64,000 bases of DNA from Heligmosomoides polygyrus polygyrus (taxonomy: Eukaryota; Nematoda; Chromadorea; Rhabditida; Heligmosomidae): contig OX377204.1 in assembly GCA_947396885.1 (NCBI GenBank), positions 37,967,975 to 38,031,974 on the forward strand. The letters are read 5' to 3'. The stretch's first letter is position 1, and every line of letters begins with the position of its first letter. Below the pieces are notes generated by a model. The model made no database searches, was not told the DNA's origin, and saw only the letters and a program-made list of their open reading frames with translations. Position numbers and translations under genes: made by a program. Positions 61,968-64,000 of this stretch are shown here, one piece after another.

Positions 61968-62400
61968 AGAATTTTTAAGAAATTCTCTAATCCACGAAGT
62001 TATTCGCGGATGCATCAAATTAAGTGTAGCGTTCAACTTTGGGTGTGAATCCTTATCAGAGGCCTCAGAAAACTCTAGATGAACCACATCTATTGATTTC
62101 CCTTCTTCAAGAACAGAAGACTAGTCGTTCGTTGTCTGAAGCATGACAGTAGCCATCAATTTCCTAGTTTGAAAGTCATGTTGGAGTAAAGAAATCCTAT
62201 TATTAAATATTTGAGAAAATGGATTCAATACGCTTTTTAAGAATTTTTCGAGAGTCCTAGAAAATATTGCTAATAGGGCGATAATTATTTGCTGGAGTAT
62301 AGGGTGGCTTCTTTGGAATGGGTATTGTAGTTGCAGTCTTCCACCGCGGTGGAACCTCATCTCGCATAAAGCTGAGATTGAAGATATTCAGGGGTACTTC
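61968..62400 (-). pseudogene. CR1-like LINE reverse transcriptase fragment
   Basis: ALLAIFSRTLEKFLKSVLNP, LLQHDFQTRK, TVMLQTTND, SVLEEGKSIDVVHLEFSEAS (motif A decayed from FSKAFD) and ITSWIREFLKNST. Stops interrupt it. Confidence 0.8.
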
Positions 62401-62424
62401 AAATGTGTGCTGCAACAGCTTTAA

Positions 62425-62507
62425 TGAACTACGGCTCCCGCGGACGTCGTAGCACTATCACGAAAAATGTGAGCTGACCTTCACCATGTGATGTGGCATG
62501 GGTCTAA
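62425..62507 (-). repeat. Short RTE 5'-region fragment
   Basis: GGCTCCCGCGGA, CGTAGCACTATC and CACCATGTGATGTG match the RTE at 37337-37412. Confidence 0.6.
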
Positions 62508-62511
62508 AAAT

Positions 62512-63292
62512 GAGAGCCTCCAAACTGGCGGTGAGCTTTTGCAGTGCATTTTTTTACAGGATGTAGAGTCCCGTGTGGGGAATGCAAAACCATAGTTACT
62601 TTTTTCGGAGTGCTACTCTGTGGTCAAAAAAAAGCGTGTGGACGCGTGAGCGCGAAGTTCTTCACGCCGTGCTCCCACCCAGCCCATTGTGGTCAGATGG
62701 CGTAGTGTTAGTGTTGTAGCTTCACAGGTGCATAGTCGTGGGTTCGATTCCCCCTTGTGCTTGTGTTTTTGCGCTCTGGGCCCAGGCTCGGGTGAGGGTG
62801 ATGAGATCAGGGTACCAAAATCGCCCAAGCTTGGTGCGTGGGGGTTATTTGGGGTGCTGATCACGAATCTGGCATCAGTTTTTTTACTTGCTTAACCTGT
62901 AAGTCAAAAATAATTCCCACCTTTCCACTTTTAAAGAGCTCGATGAGCGTAAACGTCATTTGTTGCCGTGTTTCTGTTCAAAAATGTGTTGGAAATTGGA
63001 ATAACGAGTCCCACTGTCGATAAATCGCAAATTGCAAAAACACCAGATCAAGGGGAAATCGAACACACAACCATGCACCTCTGAAGCTACAACACTACCA
63101 CTACGCCAACCGACCACAATAGTCTGGTTGGCAGCAGGGCGTCATGAACTTCGCGCTCACGCGTCCACACTCTATTTTTCGACCACAAAAGAGCATTCCG
63201 AGAAAGTAACTACGGTTTTGGACTCCCCACACGGGACCCTACATCCTTTAAAAATTACATAGCAAAAGCTCACCGCCAGTTTGGGGGCTCTC
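62512..63292. mobile_element. Foldback element 3 with tRNA-like modules
   Basis: Arms 62512-62772 and 63034-63292 are inverted copies around a 261-bp centre. The left arm has TGGCGTAGTGTTAG, a perfect B box GGTTCGATTCC (62741-62751) and a T5 run at 62764. Same family as foldback element 2. Confidence 0.8.
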
Positions 63293-63309
63293 TTTGTAAG
63301 GCCTGTTAT

Positions 63310-63425
63310 GCTTCGGCGTCGCCGAGAGCTCCGCAGCGGGTGTTATTCTTCCGTCGCCGGCGGTGTCGACGACGTCTGTGACAGCCCGTAGGGCTGCATC
63401 ATTACCAGTGTCCTCTAAGGGTGGC
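63310..63425 (-). repeat. GC-rich dispersed repeat copy
   Basis: Reverse complement of the GACGGAAGTATAACA...CTGCGGAGCTCTCG segment near 38515. Confidence 0.5.
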
Positions 63426-63575
63426 AGAAAACGCGCTCCGAGCACTTTGATTTTTTCATCGAGTATCGCTCCCAGACCTGCTCTTCTATTACTCCAGTTC
63501 CTCGCGAAAAAATGTGATTTTACAATTTTTTTCTATCCTCTCGTATTCTACTTTCTCTCATATTTTCTATTTTCT

Positions 63576-63881
63576 AATGGGCGCTTGTCGCGCAGTCGGA
63601 GGAGGCGCGACTGTCGCATGCACCCGATACCAGGTTCCTGGTCCGAATATCAAGCCCAGACCAACCAAGCCTTCAGGCCATTTTCTATCTCTCCGGGGTC
63701 GGTGAACTGGTACCAGACTTGTCTGGGAAGGATAAAGCGCTGACTTGTTCATCGGCTGTCCACCGCAAGTCATTGTATGGCCATATACATATTCATGTCG
63801 CCTCCACGACACCCCGTGGAAGTAGAATGCGCTGGCGCATCCCAGAAGGGAATGAGTAACGCCGTCCTTTATCCTTATCCT
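63576..63881 (+). mobile_element. SINE family A, copy 6
   Basis: Head CGCGCAGTCGGAGGAGGCGC, body near-identical to copies 1 and 5, TTATCC-repeat tail, and a perfect 15-bp duplication TATTTTCTATTTTCT (63561-63575, 63882-63896). Confidence 0.93.
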
Positions 63882-64000
63882 TATTTTCTATTTTCTGCTT
63901 TCGGCGCAATACCAGAATAGGGGGTTGAAAAATTTCAGTGAGCCACTTAGGGTGTGGCAGGGCACGATGACGCGGGGATAGCATAGATTTGGGCAATGGA

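Overview
The window is nuclear DNA of an animal, most likely a clade V (strongylid, hookworm-like) nematode. The evidence is a nematode-type tRNA-Phe, short introns ending in TTTCAG-like acceptors, a recognisable autophagy gene (atg-16), and a typical nematode mix of mariner/Tc1, RTE, CR1, Penelope-like and tRNA-derived SINE sequences. Nothing looks bacterial. The species cannot be fixed from the sequence alone.

Bases 1-24639 are one tandem array of a ~194-bp unit. Each unit holds one tRNA-Phe(GAA) gene on the minus strand with intact internal A and B boxes and a TTTT terminator a few bases past its 3' end. I count 90 copies (the first cut by the window edge). 56 match the consensus and 34 carry point changes or a one-base deletion. 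Eight ~908-bp mariner elements interrupt the array. All sit at exactly the same TA of the spacer in the same orientation, so one insertion was copied along with the array. Shared unit variants reveal higher-order repeats, including a duplicated block offset by 5112 bp and two 2.27-kb blocks. The mariner is non-autonomous: it has no N-terminal DNA-binding domain and the third catalytic Asp is Asn.

Bases 25040-47460 hold a split ATG16 homologue on the minus strand. I assembled 14 exons with consistent phases (485 codons): an N-terminal coiled coil (47.46-46.73 kb) and a seven-bladed WD40 domain (31.17-25.04 kb). A 15.6-kb intron between them is packed with nested transposons: a CR1-like LINE broken by a full-length RTE with target-site duplication, itself broken by a SINE; a Penelope-like element with an endonuclease-like segment ahead of the RT; a mariner; a foldback element with 9-bp target duplications; and MITEs.

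Bases 47.5-64 kb are mostly repeats: six SINE copies in total across the window, all with target duplications, three large foldback elements whose arms contain Pol III promoter-like tRNA-like segments, a hAT-like element inside a rearranged mariner, and RTE and CR1 fragments. A second host gene of unknown function (plus strand, 58788-59475) encodes a charged coiled coil with phase-consistent exons.

The most notable structures are the tRNA-Phe array with its hitch-hiking mariner and the foldback elements with Pol III-like modules.
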